64,000 nt of DNA from Viridibacillus sp050278625 (lineage in GTDB: Bacteria; Bacillota; Bacilli; Bacillales_A; Planococcaceae): positions 1 to 64,000 of the forward strand of contig NZ_JBNNTI010000008.1 in assembly GCF_050278625.1 (NCBI RefSeq). The letters run 5' to 3'. Positions 8,124 to 16,431 of this stretch are shown piece after piece. Under the pieces are notes generated by a model. That model had not been told where the DNA came from, searched no databases, and was given only the letters and a program-made list of their open reading frames with translations. The position numbers and the translations under genes are program-made. The stretch's first letter is position 1. Each line of letters starts with the position of its first letter.

Positions 8124-9872
8124 ATGAAGAAGGAAAATTTACAGTTACGAAGCATCTCAGGGAAGTTAATGCTACTAATCACAGTTATTATACTTGTGAC
8201 AGTTCTGATTATTGGCTCAATAATTTATTTTGTTGCCAAAAATCAGCTCTTAGAATCAAGTCAAAGAGAACTACAAAGCATTGTCGAGGGGTCCTATACT
8301 TCATTAGAATTGATTAATGAAGAAGTGGAAATTGGCAAAATAACACTAGAAGAAGGAAAAGAACAAGCGAGAATTATTCTAAATGGACCAGTAAATGAAA
8401 ATGGAGAGTACGATTATCAAAAGTCCCGTTTTACTTACAAAGAAAATGGTTATATTTTAGCTTTTGACGAGGATTTAGTGTTACAAATCCATCCTTCTAA
8501 AATAGGTGGAGCTCCTGCCGATGAACTAAACAGAAGTAATCGAGAAAAGATAGTTGCAGGCGGCAAGTCCAAAAATGAATCAGATCGCTATGTCGTTTAT
8601 TCTGACAGACAGCCAAATGGTTCTTTTAAAGATAAAACAGCCTATACAGAATATTTTGAGCCTTGGGGTTGGACTATTGGAATTGCTGTTTTTCAAGATG
8701 AATTTTATGAAGGATTAAACATTTTACAATATATTATCTTTGGTGCAACAGTTGTACTCATTATTTTAAGTTCACTTGTGTTTTATTTAGGTATTCGGAG
8801 GAAAATAAATACACTAAAAGAAGTAGCTGAAGCATCTACAAAAATTGCTGATGGTCATATAATTGTTACCAACCTACCTGAATCTAGTGATGAAATTGGA
8901 CAACTTGCGACTGCTTTTAATAAAATGTCACAGCAATTAAGCACTCTCGTCAAAAAGACTAAAAATACTAGTGAGCAATTATTGGATTCAGCGACTAACT
9001 TATCAGCAATTTCAGAAGAAACATCTGCTAGTAGTGATGAAGTTGGTAGAGCAATTACAGAAATTGCTACTGGTACACAAGAACAAGCCCATGATTTGGA
9101 TAAGATAAACCGAACAGTAGAGCTATTATCAAGTTCTATAGAAACCATGGAAAAACAAAGTAAAGTTATGTACGACATTACAAAACATGCAGAAAAAATA
9201 TCATCCGAGGGAATTGGAATAGTTCATCAATTACAACAATCAAATACTGATTCGTTAGCAGCATCACAAGAAGTTAGTTATGAAATTAAGAATTTAAATA
9301 GTAAAATAAATCAAATTACACAGGTAATGGAAACAATTGAAACAATCGCAGAACAGACAAATTTACTAGCTTTAAATGCGAGTATTGAAGCAGCAAGAGC
9401 AGGTGAGTATGGTAGAGGATTTTCAGTTGTTGCCGATGAAATAAGGAAACTAGCAGAACAATCGAAAAATGCAACTCACCAAGTACAAGGAGTGGTTTCA
9501 TCCATTGTTTCAGAAACTACTAAAACAGTTGAAACTGTAGAAGGAACAATGAAGACTGCTAAAAAGTTAAATGATGATGTAATTCTAACACAAAGTAAAT
9601 TCAATCAGATGTCTGATTCTGTTAAACAAATTGTAGAATCGATATTAGCAGTTAATAAAGAAATGGACGTTATGGCATCCTATAATAACTTGATGAGTGA
9701 AGGAATCGAAAGTGCATCCAGCGTATCAGAACAGACGGCCGCTTCAGTACAGGAAATTGCTTCTTCCATAGATGAGCAAATTAAAGCAATTGCTGATGTT
9801 GCTATTGCTGCTGAAAAACTAACGGAATTAAATCGTGAATTAAATTCCTTAATGGAGCGATATACTTTATAA
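8124..9872 (+). CDS. methyl-accepting chemotaxis protein with single-Cache sensor
   Basis: A 582-residue transmembrane chemoreceptor. It has a first membrane helix (about 16-38), an extracytoplasmic sCache_2-like sensor domain (about 45-200; YILAFDEDLVLQIHPS and EPWGWTIGIAVF are typical), a second helix (about 205-225), a HAMP linker (about 228-280) and a long signalling coiled coil. The coiled coil contains the conserved hairpin tip around IAEQTNLLALNASIEAARAG. The start at 8124 is chosen because GTGGGGGAAAG lies just upstream; an open frame extends 22 codons further without such a site. Related Cache receptors sense organic acids or amino acids; the ligand here is unknown. Confidence 0.92.
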   Translation: MKKENLQLRSISGKLMLLITVIILVTVLIIGSIIYFVAKNQLLESSQRELQSIVEGSYTSLELINEEVEIGKITLEEGKEQARIILNGPVNENGEYDYQKSRFTYKENGYILAFDEDLVLQIHPSKIGGAPADELNRSNREKIVAGGKSKNESDRYVVYSDRQPNGSFKDKTAYTEYFEPWGWTIGIAVFQDEFYEGLNILQYIIFGATVVLIILSSLVFYLGIRRKINTLKEVAEASTKIADGHIIVTNLPESSDEIGQLATAFNKMSQQLSTLVKKTKNTSEQLLDSATNLSAISEETSASSDEVGRAITEIATGTQEQAHDLDKINRTVELLSSSIETMEKQSKVMYDITKHAEKISSEGIGIVHQLQQSNTDSLAASQEVSYEIKNLNSKINQITQVMETIETIAEQTNLLALNASIEAARAGEYGRGFSVVADEIRKLAEQSKNATHQVQGVVSSIVSETTKTVETVEGTMKTAKKLNDDVILTQSKFNQMSDSVKQIVESILAVNKEMDVMASYNNLMSEGIESASSVSEQTAASVQEIASSIDEQIKAIADVAIAAEKLTELNRELNSLMERYTL

Positions 9873-9882
9873 AAAGCTAGTG

Positions 9883-10041
9883 ATGTTATTAACATGGTCT
9901 AAAACGGCTACAAAAGATAACCGGTTTAAATACTTTACAATTACTGAAGGTATTCCAGAGTGTTTGGAACTTTTGATGAAACATACAGATTATAAAACAA
10001 ATGCATCGAGTCAAATGATTCGATGCATTTATTCTTTTTAG
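9883..10041 (+). pseudogene. possible 52-codon gene remnant after the chemoreceptor
   Basis: An ATG-to-TAG frame follows the chemoreceptor by 10 bases. Its translation (TKDNRFKYFTITEGIPECL...) looks protein-like, but there is no ribosome site and its end overlaps the terminator at 9999-10040. It could be the remains of a gene whose other parts are lost. The family is not recognised. Confidence 0.2.
9999..10040 (+). terminator. terminator downstream of the chemoreceptor
   Basis: A perfect eleven-pair stem (9999-10009 with 10020-10030) is followed by ATTCTTTTT. A second, T/A-rich palindrome follows at 10054-10080 (CCCAAAAAAT with ATTTTTTGGG). Confidence 0.8.
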
Positions 10042-10164
10042 TCCCCCTTAAATCCCAAAAAATAATATCTATTTTTTGGGTGTTGTTCAACAATATGGCC
10101 TGTTTGTTGAATACAAGTTAAACAATACTCTTCAACTAACCTGCTCCTTTAGTACAATAAGTTC

Positions 10165-10199
10165 AACAAAAAAAGCGTTAATCCTTCTTGGATCAACGC
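10165..10199 (-). terminator. leftward terminator of the truncated acetyltransferase gene
   Basis: GCGTTAATCC (10175-10184) pairs with GGATCAACGC (10190-10199) with one mismatch. Read leftward it ends in seven Ts. Confidence 0.75.
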
Positions 10200-10263
10200 A
10201 CCCGATAGTTTAAGTACATTTTTTCACGAATTTTATTTTAATTCTGCTCAATACTTATCCTAC

Positions 10264-10776
10264 TTATCTATTCTTTTCTTTATCTGTATTTGGTTCTATA
10301 TGAGGAAAAACTACACCAACAGGTTCATTATTAACTATATACACTGTATACATTTTCTCTACTTGTGATGGAAGCTCAGTCCTCATTCCGGTTAAAAACT
10401 TTTCTGTATCAATATAATTTTTACCCATTACTTCAGATAAAAAAGAGATAGAGTTATTCTCAGAAATTGACCATACCTCATAATTCGGTATCGATACATC
10501 TACTGGTGTTGTAAAAGATCTCGTATATATAACCCTTTCGCCAATACTTTTCATTTTAGTTCTAGTACAATTTAAGCTATCCAAAAAAGTTTTAGGACAC
10601 TCAAACTTTACTTTTTTCAGTTTACTGCTTTTTAGTTGAGTTAAAAGCTGGTTTATAAGCATATCTATTTCAGCAGCTTGATTATGTCTATTCTCTAAAA
10701 TTTCTAAAATGATTACATTATCACCTTTTATGTAATGCACGCCAACTCTTTGTAATTTTTGAAGTAGTATATCCAT
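10264..10776 (-). CDS. GNAT-like acetyltransferase, truncated at the C-terminus
   Basis: A 170-residue product. Its last part (YIVNNEPVGVVFPHIEPNTDKE) matches the strand of GNAT N-acetyltransferases that directly precedes the acetyl-CoA-binding region, but the frame stops there. The (R/Q)xxGx(G/A) pyrophosphate loop and the rest of the fold are absent. The N-terminal half looks like the substrate-side domain seen in two-domain GNATs of about 270 residues. AAAGGGGTG gives a strong start, and a good terminator follows. So it is expressed-looking but probably cannot bind acetyl-CoA. Decay by 3' deletion is more likely than a working short form. Confidence 0.6.
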   Translation of the reverse strand: MDILLQKLQRVGVHYIKGDNVIILEILENRHNQAAEIDMLINQLLTQLKSSKLKKVKFECPKTFLDSLNCTRTKMKSIGERVIYTRSFTTPVDVSIPNYEVWSISENNSISFLSEVMGKNYIDTEKFLTGMRTELPSQVEKMYTVYIVNNEPVGVVFPHIEPNTDKEKNR

Positions 10777-10854
10777 TTAATTTCACCCCTTTAAAAAAAT
10801 TCTTTACTTTTTTAAAATTTCCTTCTTCCGCTAACCTGAACCGTTAGTTTAATA

Positions 10855-10883
10855 AGAAAAAAGAGCCGTAGTCTGAACAGCTC
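10855..10883 (-). terminator. leftward terminator of the DinB relic
   Basis: GAGCCGT (10863-10869) pairs with ACAGCTC (10877-10883), followed leftward by eight Ts/CTT. It sits 45 bases beyond the stop of the DinB-like pseudogene, as expected for its former terminator. Confidence 0.65.
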
Positions 10884-10927
10884 AAAGATTTTCTTCTACT
10901 AAAGCCCCGTTAGTGAAAAATTGTATG

Positions 10928-11200
10928 TTACTTTTTTAATATTGGTTCAATACTCTCTCGTAGTCGTGAGTTAATCTGTCTTCGATGATACTGACCATGC
11001 GATGATACATGGGTTAAAACATCCCGTACTGAATTCTTAAACTCTTCTCCTTTACTATTTGTGTAGGAAATTAATTTATCTAGGTTTGCTAAATTAGTAA
11101 AAAGCCTTGTTAAGCATCTTTATTTGCATAACAAGTTCTGAACAGGCTTCTATATCGACATCTGACCAGATGGGCAGTCGTGAACTGTCCAATTTAAATT
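10928..11200 (-). pseudogene. DinB-family protein relic, frameshifted
   Basis: Read leftward, two frames must be joined. The 3' part, ending TAA at 10928-10930, reads ...VLTHVSSHGQYHRRQINSRLRE. That is the DinB four-helix metal-site signature (HxxxHGxYHRxQ...LR) of the DinB/YfiT superfamily. The 5' part is in another frame (SDVDIEACSELVMQIK...) and ends in TAA, so there is at least one frameshift. The N-terminal third, with the first metal histidine, is missing or unrecognisable. The matching terminator survives. DinB-like proteins include thiol-dependent detoxification enzymes; the original substrate is unknown. Confidence 0.65.
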
Positions 11201-11233
11201 ATCGTAAAAACAAACATACGTTCTACTCGTAGA

Positions 11234-11689
11234 CTAAAAAAAATCCTTTTCAATATTCAAAGGATCAAAAAATATAAGATAACCATTATAAACTGTAGAT
11301 AAGCCATAGCGCTGTAGATATCTATCTATAGCACTATATAAGTATTGTGGGGTTATTTCAAGATAAGTGCAAATGTCATCTTCGGTTCTGTGATCACCTA
11401 CATAGCATTCAATTAATTTATCCAAGGAAACAATCTTTTCATAACCCCATCTTCTAGCTGTAAGTTCTAATTTTTGATTGCTGACACTTTCTAAATTCGT
11501 AATGTCTCCATAAGTTGTTTCATAATGTCCAATTTCTTCTGCTAAAACACAATGTTTTTCGTAAAAGCTTAGTCGGTTATTTATTATGATTTGTTTATCT
11601 ATATAGAGTCCGGATAGCCCTTTCGGCATTAACAAGGATTCTTTGAATGTTAAATGTCTATATTGCGACATAAGTGATTCGTATAACAT
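11234..11689 (-). CDS. ImmA/IrrE-family (DUF955) metallopeptidase-like protein
   Basis: A 151-residue protein of the ImmA/IrrE group, which cleaves the cognate XRE-type repressor to switch on mobile elements. The active-site helix reads LAEEIGHYET (about residues 49-58). The usual HExxH is EEIGH here, a variant also common in phage ImmA-like proteins in which the first histidine is replaced. It follows the XRE repressor gene with a 12-base gap on the same strand, the classic immR-immA arrangement of ICEBs1 and many prophages. Whether it is an active protease with this motif is uncertain. Confidence 0.8.
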   Translation of the reverse strand: MLYESLMSQYRHLTFKESLLMPKGLSGLYIDKQIIINNRLSFYEKHCVLAEEIGHYETTYGDITNLESVSNQKLELTARRWGYEKIVSLDKLIECYVGDHRTEDDICTYLEITPQYLYSAIDRYLQRYGLSTVYNGYLIFFDPLNIEKDFF

Positions 11690-11701
11690 AAATTCACCTC
11701 A

Positions 11702-12058
11702 CTATTTACGTTGTGATTTTATAAAGTCTATGTAGTTTTTGATAACCTCCATTTCTTCCTCAGTTACATCATCATCTATATGTGCTGCAATGGTCTCTAT
11801 CGTTTTTTCTTTGGTTGATAATTCATTATGAGTCGCAAATGATGGGTCAATTCTCGATTTTTTGACGTTTAAGGCAGCGGCAATCTTCTCTACATTGCTA
11901 ATATTAATGAGCGTTTTGCAATTTAAATAATCAGAAAGCGTACTTTTTGAAATACCAGATAACTCACTAAGTTTGATTTGATTTAAACCGTACTTTTTAA
12001 GGAGGTCTTTAATATTTTTGGCAATCTCCTTTTTAAGAGGTAAATCTCTGTCTAACAT
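11702..12058 (-). CDS. XRE-family phage-type repressor (ImmR-like)
   Basis: A 118-residue protein with an N-terminal HTH_3/XRE domain (about 10-70; IKLSELSGISKSTLSDYLN is the HTH core) and a short acidic C-terminal tail. GGAGG lies just before the ATG. It is the first gene of a leftward pair with the ImmA-like gene. It faces the gene at 12339 across a spacer with three similar dyad sites, so it is predicted to repress that divergent promoter and possibly its own. Confidence 0.85.
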   Translation of the reverse strand: MLDRDLPLKKEIAKNIKDLLKKYGLNQIKLSELSGISKSTLSDYLNCKTLINISNVEKIAAALNVKKSRIDPSFATHNELSTKEKTIETIAAHIDDDVTEEEMEVIKNYIDFIKSQRK

Positions 12059-12093
12059 ATTATTTCCTCCAATTACCCAAAATAGTTAAATTA

Positions 12094-12122
12094 ATCATAA
12101 TCGATTACACTTGAATGTGCAA
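12094..12122 (-). promoter_or_regulatory. promoter of the repressor-immA pair
   Basis: On the minus strand TTGCAC (12122-12117) and TATGAT (12099-12094) are 17 bases apart, 36 bases before the repressor ATG. Confidence 0.5.
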
Positions 12123-12129
12123 TTATAAA

Positions 12130-12197
12130 TCCGGAAAAAATCGGAAATAATATAGAAAATTCGAAAATAATCGTTTTACAATCCGAAAAAAATCGGA
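12130..12197. promoter_or_regulatory. three operator-like dyads in the immunity divergon
   Basis: The sites are TCCGGAAAAAATCGGA (12130-12145), TTCGAAAATAATCGTT (12160-12175) and TCCGAAAAAAATCGGA (12182-12197). The outer two are near-perfect dyads TCCG-N8-CGGA, and the middle one keeps one half-site. Site 3 lies between TTTACA (12175-12180) and TAATAT (12198-12203), a plausible rightward promoter for the gene at 12339. A repressor bound there would block it. These are the likely binding sites of the XRE protein. Confidence 0.65.
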
Positions 12198-12338
12198 TAA
12201 TATACAACTACATAGAAATAGTGAGTTGATGGAAGAATACTATCAGTTCTTTATAGGAATAATAGATGTAGCTACTCTATTCGTACTTGGCAAATTATCT
12301 TACACATTTATAACTAAATACATTTGGGAGGTAGTAGC

Positions 12339-12953
12339 ATGAAGCAATTTAATCGTTTAGCAAAGATGGATTTTATAGAAAATGACGCGCAAAAAGAGGA
12401 TGAAGTAATCCATCTTAAAGGTAAACTATTATGCAAAGTATTTCGTAAAGCTAAAGTTGGCGACTATATTCGTTTCCATAACCTACACCGTTCAGATGAA
12501 TTTAAAGTTAATACAATAAACGGGAAATTGTATAAAGTGTTCAAGTCAGGTGGGTATGAAGATGGAGGAGTGTATTTTGATGAAGAAGGAATTGAAAGAG
12601 ATGTCCTTGGTTGGGAGAGAAATCCGATTCCAGATGTATATGAAATATGCGGTGTGTATGAAAAGGCACCTTATATTCCTTCAAAAATTGTTAATAATCA
12701 ACAGGATACATTAACAAAAGAAATACTGAATGAAATTGTAAGCAGAATACAACAGTTTTATATGTATAAAGAAATCTATCAGCCTCAGGTAATCAATTAT
12801 TACTTTGGACTTGATAGTGCGAGTATACAGCTAACAGAAGATGCTTTTCTTTCAATTTTTTCAGATTATACATTCGAAAATTATGATGATCAGTATATGA
12901 AATTAACCGCTCTGATAAATGGTGTTGAATTATTTTGTCTGCAAGAAAAATAG
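12339..12953 (+). CDS. unknown protein divergent from the phage-type repressor
   Basis: A 204-residue soluble-looking protein with no recognised domain. The ATG at 12339 is chosen over an upstream TTG because GGGAGG (12326-12331) precedes it at seven bases. The N-terminal half (LKGKLLCKVFRKAKVGDYIRF...) looks beta-rich; the C-terminal half looks helical and acidic. It occupies the place of the first lytic or transfer gene in prophages and ICEs. A strong terminator ends it, so it is alone in its unit. It may be the last survivor of an element or a small autonomous immunity-type module. Confidence 0.75.
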   Translation: MKQFNRLAKMDFIENDAQKEDEVIHLKGKLLCKVFRKAKVGDYIRFHNLHRSDEFKVNTINGKLYKVFKSGGYEDGGVYFDEEGIERDVLGWERNPIPDVYEICGVYEKAPYIPSKIVNNQQDTLTKEILNEIVSRIQQFYMYKEIYQPQVINYYFGLDSASIQLTEDAFLSIFSDYTFENYDDQYMKLTALINGVELFCLQEK

Positions 12954-13020
12954 CTTTAAATAGCCTTTTGTTTGTCGAAATTTATCAATCGATAAAATGA
13001 TAATGATATGTGATAAATAG

Positions 13021-13055
13021 AAAAGCCGAGGGAATGTCCCTCGGCTTTTGTTAAT
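13021..13055 (+). terminator. strong terminator after the unknown gene
   Basis: A perfect thirteen-pair stem (13021-13033 with 13037-13049, three-base loop) has As before and Ts after. It can act in both directions. Confidence 0.85.
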
Positions 13056-13108
13056 AACTATAAGAAATTGATTTCCTACCAAGTATTTTTGTTTTTATTA
13101 CATATGTA

Positions 13109-13235
13109 GTTGATTGGAGAGAAGGTGGCGACTCATGCGGGAAAAGTGGAACAGTCCAAGACCCTGCAGGAGCGTAGCGACGAAGCGGCTTGGTGCCCAC
13201 CTGCGGAAAGCGTCCACCGTAACGGAAATCAACGG
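13109..13235. repeat. GC-rich interspersed repeat, free-standing copy
   Basis: About 127 bases, much richer in GC than its surroundings, with short terminal inverted repeats (GTTGATT at the left, AAATCAAC at the right). The core ACCCTGCAGGAGCG...GCGACGA and the closing CGGAAA blocks match the copies at 16306-16431 and 21228-21356. Similar sequences are familiar as a dispersed noncoding repeat in Bacillaceae. No protein is encoded; open frames crossing it are incidental. Confidence 0.8.
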
Positions 13236-13418
13236 TCTTGATTTCATAAAATAAAGAGCATTATAAAACTATATCGTATTTCGTAGTAAAATGTCAGTTT
13301 CATAAAACTTTAAGAATATTATGTAATTATATTCAAAGAGTTATATAATGATAAAGGTAGAGTCATCGATTCTGGATTGTACAAAACCAATAGAAGGATA
13401 ATTTAGGAGGATGTTTAA

Positions 13419-15710
13419 ATGGCGAAACATAATTATAAATTTATAAAACCAGCTGCATCATTAATACTAGGAGCAACCGTTTTAATAGGATCTCTTGCTA
13501 CGACGGAATCAGCGGATGCTGCCTCTTCAAAATATCAAGTTTCTAATAGTAAATTAGTAGTTAAAAAAACGGGTAAATCTGTAAAGGGCTATAAGCAATA
13601 TAACAGTAAACTTTATAAAGACGGCAAGCTATATACAGGATTAAAAGGTGGCATTTATTATAAAGGTGGCAAAAAGGGTACCGGTAAATACAAAGGAGTG
13701 TATTACTCAAAAGGACGAGCTTATACAGGATTGAAAAACAACACTTACTATAAAGCAGGAAAATTAGCGACAGGTTGGTATGGTAAAGGCGCAGCTCACA
13801 CTTATTATGTGAAGGGCAAACCGCTCACAGGAATAGCTGCCGGTACGGGCCGATATTTTAAAAAAGGTAAACTAAGTACAGGTTGGTATGGTGACGGAGC
13901 AAAACGCACTTATTATGTGCAGGGTAAACCATTAACAGGGGTCTCAGAAAAAACGGGGCGTTACTTTGTCAAAGGTAAGTTAAATGTAGGCTTAGCTTTA
14001 TATAAAGGAAAATTATATAACGGTGACAAGCTAAATACAGGTGTCATTAAATACAAAGACATCTGGTATAAAGATTCTACGATTGCGAACGGCAAAATCA
14101 CAACACCTGACGGCAAAGAAATTACAGTAGTTAATGGCGTAGAAAAGAACTACTCATTATCAATCATGCATACAAATGACACGCACGCTCATTTAGACAA
14201 AGCGGCAAAAAGAGCAACTGCGATCAAAAATATTAGAGCCGAAAACCCAAATGCATTACTACTTGATGCAGGTGATGTATTCAGTGGAACCCTGTATTTC
14301 AATGAATTTAAAGGACAAGCAGACCTGAAATTGATGAATTTAATGGGTTATGATGCCATGACTTTTGGTAATCATGAGTTCGATTTAGGCTCAAGTCCAG
14401 AAGGGCATCAAGCATTAGCAGACTTCATTAAAGGAGCAAACTTCCCATTCATTAGCGCAAACGTGAATTTCTCCGCGGATAAGCGTTTTACAGGTCTATT
14501 TACAGATTTAATTTCAAGTGAACCTGAAAAAGGAAAGATTTATAATGGTATTGTTAAAGAAATTAATGGAGAAAAAGTAGGGGTTTTCGGATTAACAACT
14601 GAAGAAACAGCAGATATTGCGAGTCCTGGAAGCATCGTCTTTGAAAATTATATTGCAGAGGCCGAAAAGGCAGTAAAAGCCTTTGAAGGTCAAGGCGTCG
14701 ATAAAATTATTGCGCTAACACATATTGGTTTTGATGACAATGCGGAAGTAGATAATGATTTAACATTAGCAGCAACGGTAAAAGGCATTGACGTCATCGT
14801 TGGTGGACATAGCCATACAAAATTAACTGAACCTGTTATTGTAGATCAAGATATCAAGAAACAGAAAAAAGATCCAACTGTAATTGTTCAAGCCTACCAA
14901 TATAGCGATTTTTTAGGCACGTTAGATGTAGAGTTTGATGATAAAGGTACAGTAGTCAAATCAAATGGTAAGCTCATCGATTTAGAACCTGTAGCAGCTG
15001 ATCCAGAAGCAGCTGCAATATTAAAAACATATTCTGATAAACTCGTTGAAGTAAATAGTAAACCAATTGGCGCAGAAGCAAAAGGTGAACTGACAAACCC
15101 AAGAAAAACAAATTCAGAAGCGGGCAGTATTAGTGTACGTAGCAATGAAACAGCACTTGGTAACATTATAACTGACGGTATGCTAAATAAAGCAAAATCT
15201 AAAAATAAAGATGTTATTATGGCACTTCAAAATGGAGGTGGCATTCGAGCAGGTATTAACGCGGGTGAAATAACTGTAGGCGAAGTAATTACAGTACTAC
15301 CATTTGGTAATACATTAGCAATAATGACACTAACAGGTGCTGATTTAAAACTAGGATTCGAAACAAGTTTTAAAGAGTACCCGGCAGAAAGCGGTGGCTT
15401 CCTTCACGTATCTGGTGCCAAAGTAGAATTTGACTCAAGCAAACCAGCAGGGCAACGCGTAGTTTCGATTAAATACAAAGATGCAAGTGGCAATTATACT
15501 GCGATCCAAGACGGCGAAAACTACACAGTAGCAACTAACGCCTTCACAGCAAAAGGTGGAGACGGCTACGATATCTTTGCCAAAGCATATGCAGAAGGCC
15601 GTGTAACAGATCTAGGCCTATCAGATTGGGAAAACCTAGCAGAGCATTTAACATCACTAAAAGAAATTAAACCAACAACAGAAGGTAGAATTGTAGATAT
15701 TTCGAAGTGA
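13419..15710 (+). CDS. secreted 5'-nucleotidase/metallophosphatase with N-terminal repeats
   Basis: A 763-residue exported enzyme. A signal peptide spans residues 1-35 with cleavage near ADA-AS. A Tyr/Gly/Lys-rich repeat region follows (about 55-225). It includes two nearly identical GWYG-x-GA-x-x-TYYV-x-GKPLTG units (about 119-138 and 155-174), reminiscent of wall- or choline-binding repeats. From about 246 comes a UshA/YfkN-type metallophosphatase with HTNDTHAH (251-258), DAGDVFSG, GNHEF and GGHSHT metal motifs. A C-terminal 5'-nucleotidase substrate domain (QNGGGIR, PFGNTL, AKGGDGYD) follows. No LPXTG sorting signal is present, so attachment would rely on the repeats. It probably releases phosphate and nucleosides from external nucleotides. 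AGGAGG precedes the ATG. Confidence 0.92.
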   Translation: MAKHNYKFIKPAASLILGATVLIGSLATTESADAASSKYQVSNSKLVVKKTGKSVKGYKQYNSKLYKDGKLYTGLKGGIYYKGGKKGTGKYKGVYYSKGRAYTGLKNNTYYKAGKLATGWYGKGAAHTYYVKGKPLTGIAAGTGRYFKKGKLSTGWYGDGAKRTYYVQGKPLTGVSEKTGRYFVKGKLNVGLALYKGKLYNGDKLNTGVIKYKDIWYKDSTIANGKITTPDGKEITVVNGVEKNYSLSIMHTNDTHAHLDKAAKRATAIKNIRAENPNALLLDAGDVFSGTLYFNEFKGQADLKLMNLMGYDAMTFGNHEFDLGSSPEGHQALADFIKGANFPFISANVNFSADKRFTGLFTDLISSEPEKGKIYNGIVKEINGEKVGVFGLTTEETADIASPGSIVFENYIAEAEKAVKAFEGQGVDKIIALTHIGFDDNAEVDNDLTLAATVKGIDVIVGGHSHTKLTEPVIVDQDIKKQKKDPTVIVQAYQYSDFLGTLDVEFDDKGTVVKSNGKLIDLEPVAADPEAAAILKTYSDKLVEVNSKPIGAEAKGELTNPRKTNSEAGSISVRSNETALGNIITDGMLNKAKSKNKDVIMALQNGGGIRAGINAGEITVGEVITVLPFGNTLAIMTLTGADLKLGFETSFKEYPAESGGFLHVSGAKVEFDSSKPAGQRVVSIKYKDASGNYTAIQDGENYTVATNAFTAKGGDGYDIFAKAYAEGRVTDLGLSDWENLAEHLTSLKEIKPTTEGRIVDISK

Positions 15711-15772
15711 TTTAATGCAAAGCGGCCGAGAAACTATGAATCTCATATTCGTTTGAACAATTAATACAATTT

Positions 15773-15791
15773 ATCCCCCTAATTTACAGAT
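15773..15791 (+). terminator. terminator of the nucleotidase gene, split by an IS
   Basis: The left arm ATCCCCC(T)AAT and loop are here. The right arm ATTGGGGGAT with seven Ts lies beyond the IS at about 16514-16529. Removing 15792-16508 and one copy of the short repeat CAGAT restores a standard hairpin plus T-tract. Confidence 0.65.
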
Positions 15792-15833
15792 GAGGGCAAC
15801 TTACGTTTTTAAAATGTAATGTTCTTCGATAGT

Positions 15834-15885
15834 AAACACCGGCACTTTTTGTTCGATTTTGAACAGAAAGTGTCGGTGTTTTTTT
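15834..15885. terminator. hairpin terminator at the 3' end of the IS transposase (copy A)
   Basis: AAACACCGGCACTTT (15834-15848) pairs with a nearly complementary arm (15867-15881), with an inner TGTTC/GAACA stem in the loop. Runs of T follow on the plus strand. Confidence 0.75.
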
Positions 15886-15902
15886 GTACTTCCCTCATTC
15901 TT

Positions 15903-16260
15903 CATTTAATAGCTTCAAGATACGTTTCAAACTCATCGCAAATATTGTTGTAGCTCCTTGTAGTTCCAGGCAAAATTAAACCCGTCGATTTTGCCGTATT
16001 GTGATATCAGTTGAATCTCTTCAGTTTGTGCAGACTGTAAATTATCTTTTCCTGAATAGGCTGTGTCTCCAATAACCGTATTAATTTCCATGCCAGTATC
16101 TTTACTTTTCTCTACTAATTCGATCATCATTCATCGCAATGTGCGTACTTGGTTTTAATGGGAATTTTTCTTTTATCATTTCATCGAATTGATAGACGGC
16201 TTTTCTGACATTATAACGAGCTTTTGTATCGTGGCATCGACGATTACGATAAGGGGTTAG
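15903..16260 (-). pseudogene. IS1182-family transposase fragments (copy A)
   Basis: Read leftward, the pieces are a DDE-region stretch (NVRKAVYQFDEMIKEKF...), then MEINTVIGDTAYSGKDNL, the conserved GDxAYSGK block of IS1182 transposases. The C-terminal tail then follows out of frame. The central Cys-rich part is deleted. The short open frame at 15933-16130 is only one piece and is not a functional gene. Confidence 0.8.
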
Positions 16261-16305
16261 GTGTAAATCGGAAAGAATGAAAAACTCAGAAAAACGATAA
16301 AACTA

Positions 16306-16431
16306 GTTGATTGGAGTGCAGGCGGCGATCCTTGGGGAACAAGTACATCTTGAGACCCCGCAGGAGCGTTAGCGACGAGGAGGCTCAAGGTTCGTCCCCA
16401 GGAAAGCGTCCGCCGGAACGGAAAATAACGG
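16306..16431. repeat. GC-rich interspersed repeat inside IS copy A
   Basis: It begins GTTGATTGGAG and ends in CGGAAAATAACGG. It is close to identical to the copy at 21228-21356 and more distant from the free copy at 13109-13235. It sits in the transposase upstream region of the IS, so it travels with the element. Confidence 0.8.

Noticed and set aside
9883..10041. 52-codon frame as an expressed gene
   Set aside because: No ribosome site is present and the terminator hairpin lies within its end; kept only as a low-confidence remnant.
15933..16130. 65-codon minus-strand frame as a separate gene
   Set aside because: It is only a piece of the deleted IS1182 transposase; its last third reads the C-terminal tail out of frame.
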